Below are positions 6,178 to 6,722 of a stretch of 6,722 nt of DNA, in pieces. The first letter of the stretch is position 1; the number at the start of each line of letters is the position of its first letter. A program made the position numbers and the translations under genes. The notes under the pieces were generated by a model. It ran no database searches. It was not told the DNA's origin and saw nothing but the letters and a program-made list of their open reading frames with translations. The stretch covers positions 1 through 6,722 of the forward strand of contig DNGI01000132.1 of assembly GCA_003486645.1 (NCBI GenBank). Reading direction: 5' to 3'. The stretch comes from Cyanobacteria bacterium UBA11370 (GTDB taxonomy: Bacteria > Cyanobacteriota > Cyanobacteriia > Cyanobacteriales > Coleofasciculaceae).

Positions 6178-6184
6178 TTCCTCC
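6178..6184 (-). promoter_or_regulatory. Strong Shine-Dalgarno of the YbjN-domain gene
   Basis: GGAGGAA on the minus strand, 5 nt before the ATG at 6172, is the best ribosome-binding site in the window. It contrasts with the weak or missing sites of the kinase and both receiver-containing genes. Confidence 0.8.
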
Positions 6185-6300
6185 GGACTCATCGTGGGGT
6201 TTACCTAAGACTTAGTATCGCCTCTGGACACCCTTGTTGTGCATCTTTAGGTTATCACTCCCGGTTCACCCATTTTTAGGGGAGTTCGGAAAATCAGACA

Positions 6301-6416
6301 TATAGCAATTTGCGCTCGAATGAGGTACACCAAGAATCCCCCCTTGTCCCCCTTGTCCCCCTTGTCTCAATCAGGGATAGGGATAAATGTACCTCATCCA
6401 AATGAAAACTGCTGTA
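6301..6416. repeat. Inverted-repeat intergenic element (116 bp) enclosing a 9-bp tandem repeat
   Basis: The left arm (6301-6329, starting TATAGCAATTTG and ending ATGAGGTACA) matches the reverse complement of the right arm (6388-6416, starting TACAGCAGTTTTCA and ending ATGAGGTACA) at about 22 of 29 positions. The centre holds three CCCCCTTGT units. A single related arm lies at 2814-2842. The layout suggests a small non-coding repeat family with mobile or hairpin-forming history. I see no convincing target duplication. Confidence 0.65.
6339..6365 (+). repeat. Tandem 9-bp repeat (CCCCCTTGT x3)
   Basis: Three perfect 9-nt units lie in the middle of the inverted-repeat element and are preceded by one extra C. 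Their position between two inverted arms parallels the GGGGAGT array next to the solo arm at 2814-2842. Confidence 0.85.
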
Positions 6417-6569
6417 AAATCTGTTGACTCGGTGGATCGTTCTTTGAGTGCATCAAATTACTATCACAGGATAGAGGATAGTAGCACCTTATTCTTCATA
6501 CAGTAGAGGGAACGTTCATCCACGACCCAAAGAAATCACGCAAAACCTATGGCAGTCACAACAACCCGC

Positions 6570-6611
6570 CAGTGGTTAAAACCACTGTCTCATAGCTCAA
6601 GTCGGTTGAAA
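6570..6611 (+). mobile_element. Possible IS200/IS605-type right-end remnant (no tnpB in window)
   Basis: A perfect inverted repeat, CAGTGGTT / AACCACTG (6570-6577 and 6580-6587), is followed by TCTCATAGCTCAAGTCGG and then TTGAAA. From memory this resembles the right ends, and overlapping omega-RNA 3' ends, of cyanobacterial IS605-like elements carrying tnpB. A short plus-strand frame ending in TAA inside the hairpin loop (tail including GNVHPRPKEITQNLWQ) could be the last codons of such a gene, but I cannot confirm it. No left end or intact tnpB is present. The next base begins the second MITE-like copy. Confidence 0.35.
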
Positions 6612-6722
6612 CTCACATCTTGCACCAGTCGCAATAAGCCTGTAAAAGCTAGGTTTTTGGTGATTACGTTAACGAGAAATCAAGGGTTGTAGCGCTTTGT
6701 TGAGAATGGTGCAAGATCTCAG
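6612..6722. mobile_element. MITE-like element, copy 2 (111 bp), complete
   Basis: This copy is identical base for base to 2330-2440. Two flanking bases (AA) are also shared, giving 113 nt of identity (6610-6722 and 2328-2440), in the same orientation. Both inverted ends are present. The right end of the element coincides with the last base of the window, so its right flank cannot be seen. The left flank is TTGAAA (6606-6611), unlike the ATATAA at copy 1, as expected for an independent insertion. Perfect identity implies recent spread or gene conversion. Confidence 0.88.

Larger units (their letters stand above)
6173..6611. other. Non-coding, repeat-rich upstream region of the YbjN-domain gene
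   Basis: No credible gene lies in these 439 nt. The first 120 nt or so upstream of the YbjN start should hold its promoter; GATACT on the minus strand near 6210 is a possible -10 but has no good -35. Beyond it come a 116-bp inverted-repeat element (6301-6416) and an inverted repeat TACTATC / GATAGTA with an 11-nt loop (6459-6483). The last part is a region with an 8-bp stem that resembles an IS200/IS605 right end (6570-6611). It then abuts a MITE-like element. Confidence 0.6.

Noticed and set aside
6301..6416. CRISPR array or tRNA/rRNA gene in the repeat-rich region
   Set aside because: The repeats are contiguous short tandems or inverted arms without regular spacers, and no cloverleaf or rRNA sequence is visible.

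Overview
The window looks like chromosomal DNA of a filamentous-type cyanobacterium. It has four copies of the cyanobacterial HIP1 palindrome GCGATCGC (259-266, 2768-2775, 3231-3238, 4185-4192), heptameric tandem repeats of the kind common in cyanobacteria, a YbjN-domain protein of cyanobacterial type, and moderate G+C. I cannot name the species. All real genes read on the minus strand, so the biological order runs from high to low coordinates.

Layout in the direction of transcription: (1) 6722-6173 is non-coding and repeat-rich: a complete 111-bp MITE-like element (6612-6722), a hairpin region resembling the right end of an IS200/IS605-type element (6570-6611), and a 116-bp inverted-repeat element built round a 9-bp tandem repeat (6301-6416). 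(2) 6172-5669 encodes a YbjN-domain protein. (3) 5581-2960 is a two-component locus: a membrane sensor histidine kinase, an OmpR/PhoB-type response regulator overlapping it by 23 nt, and a stand-alone receiver domain that is a diverged tandem duplicate of the regulator's own receiver. (4) 2959-2608 is non-coding, with candidate regulator boxes, a solo repeat arm and a GGGGAGT heptamer array. (5) 2607-23 holds two GT-B (MurG/GT28-like, COG4671-type) glycosyltransferase genes in tandem. The upstream one is broken.

The main discovery is that break. A reading-frame search finds only a 369-codon ORF starting at a TTG at 2352, but this start lies inside a 111-bp inverted-repeat-ended element (2330-2440) flanked by the 6-bp duplication ATATAA. 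Removing the element and one ATATAA copy joins the ORF in frame to an upstream stretch that starts at an ATG at 2607. The result is a 415-residue glycosyltransferase with the expected N-terminal glycine-rich motif (FGLGNIRR). The identical element recurs at 6612-6722, so it was probably mobile recently. No transposase is present in the window.

A second link is regulatory. Direct repeats of the form TCTCAT-N5-YTTCAT on the minus strand lie both upstream of the stand-alone receiver (3381-3408) and upstream of the glycosyltransferase pair (2720-2736). This suggests, but does not prove, that the OmpR-type regulator controls both. I see no wholly new system. The value lies in the corrected pseudogene, the small mobile element and the shared operator candidate.
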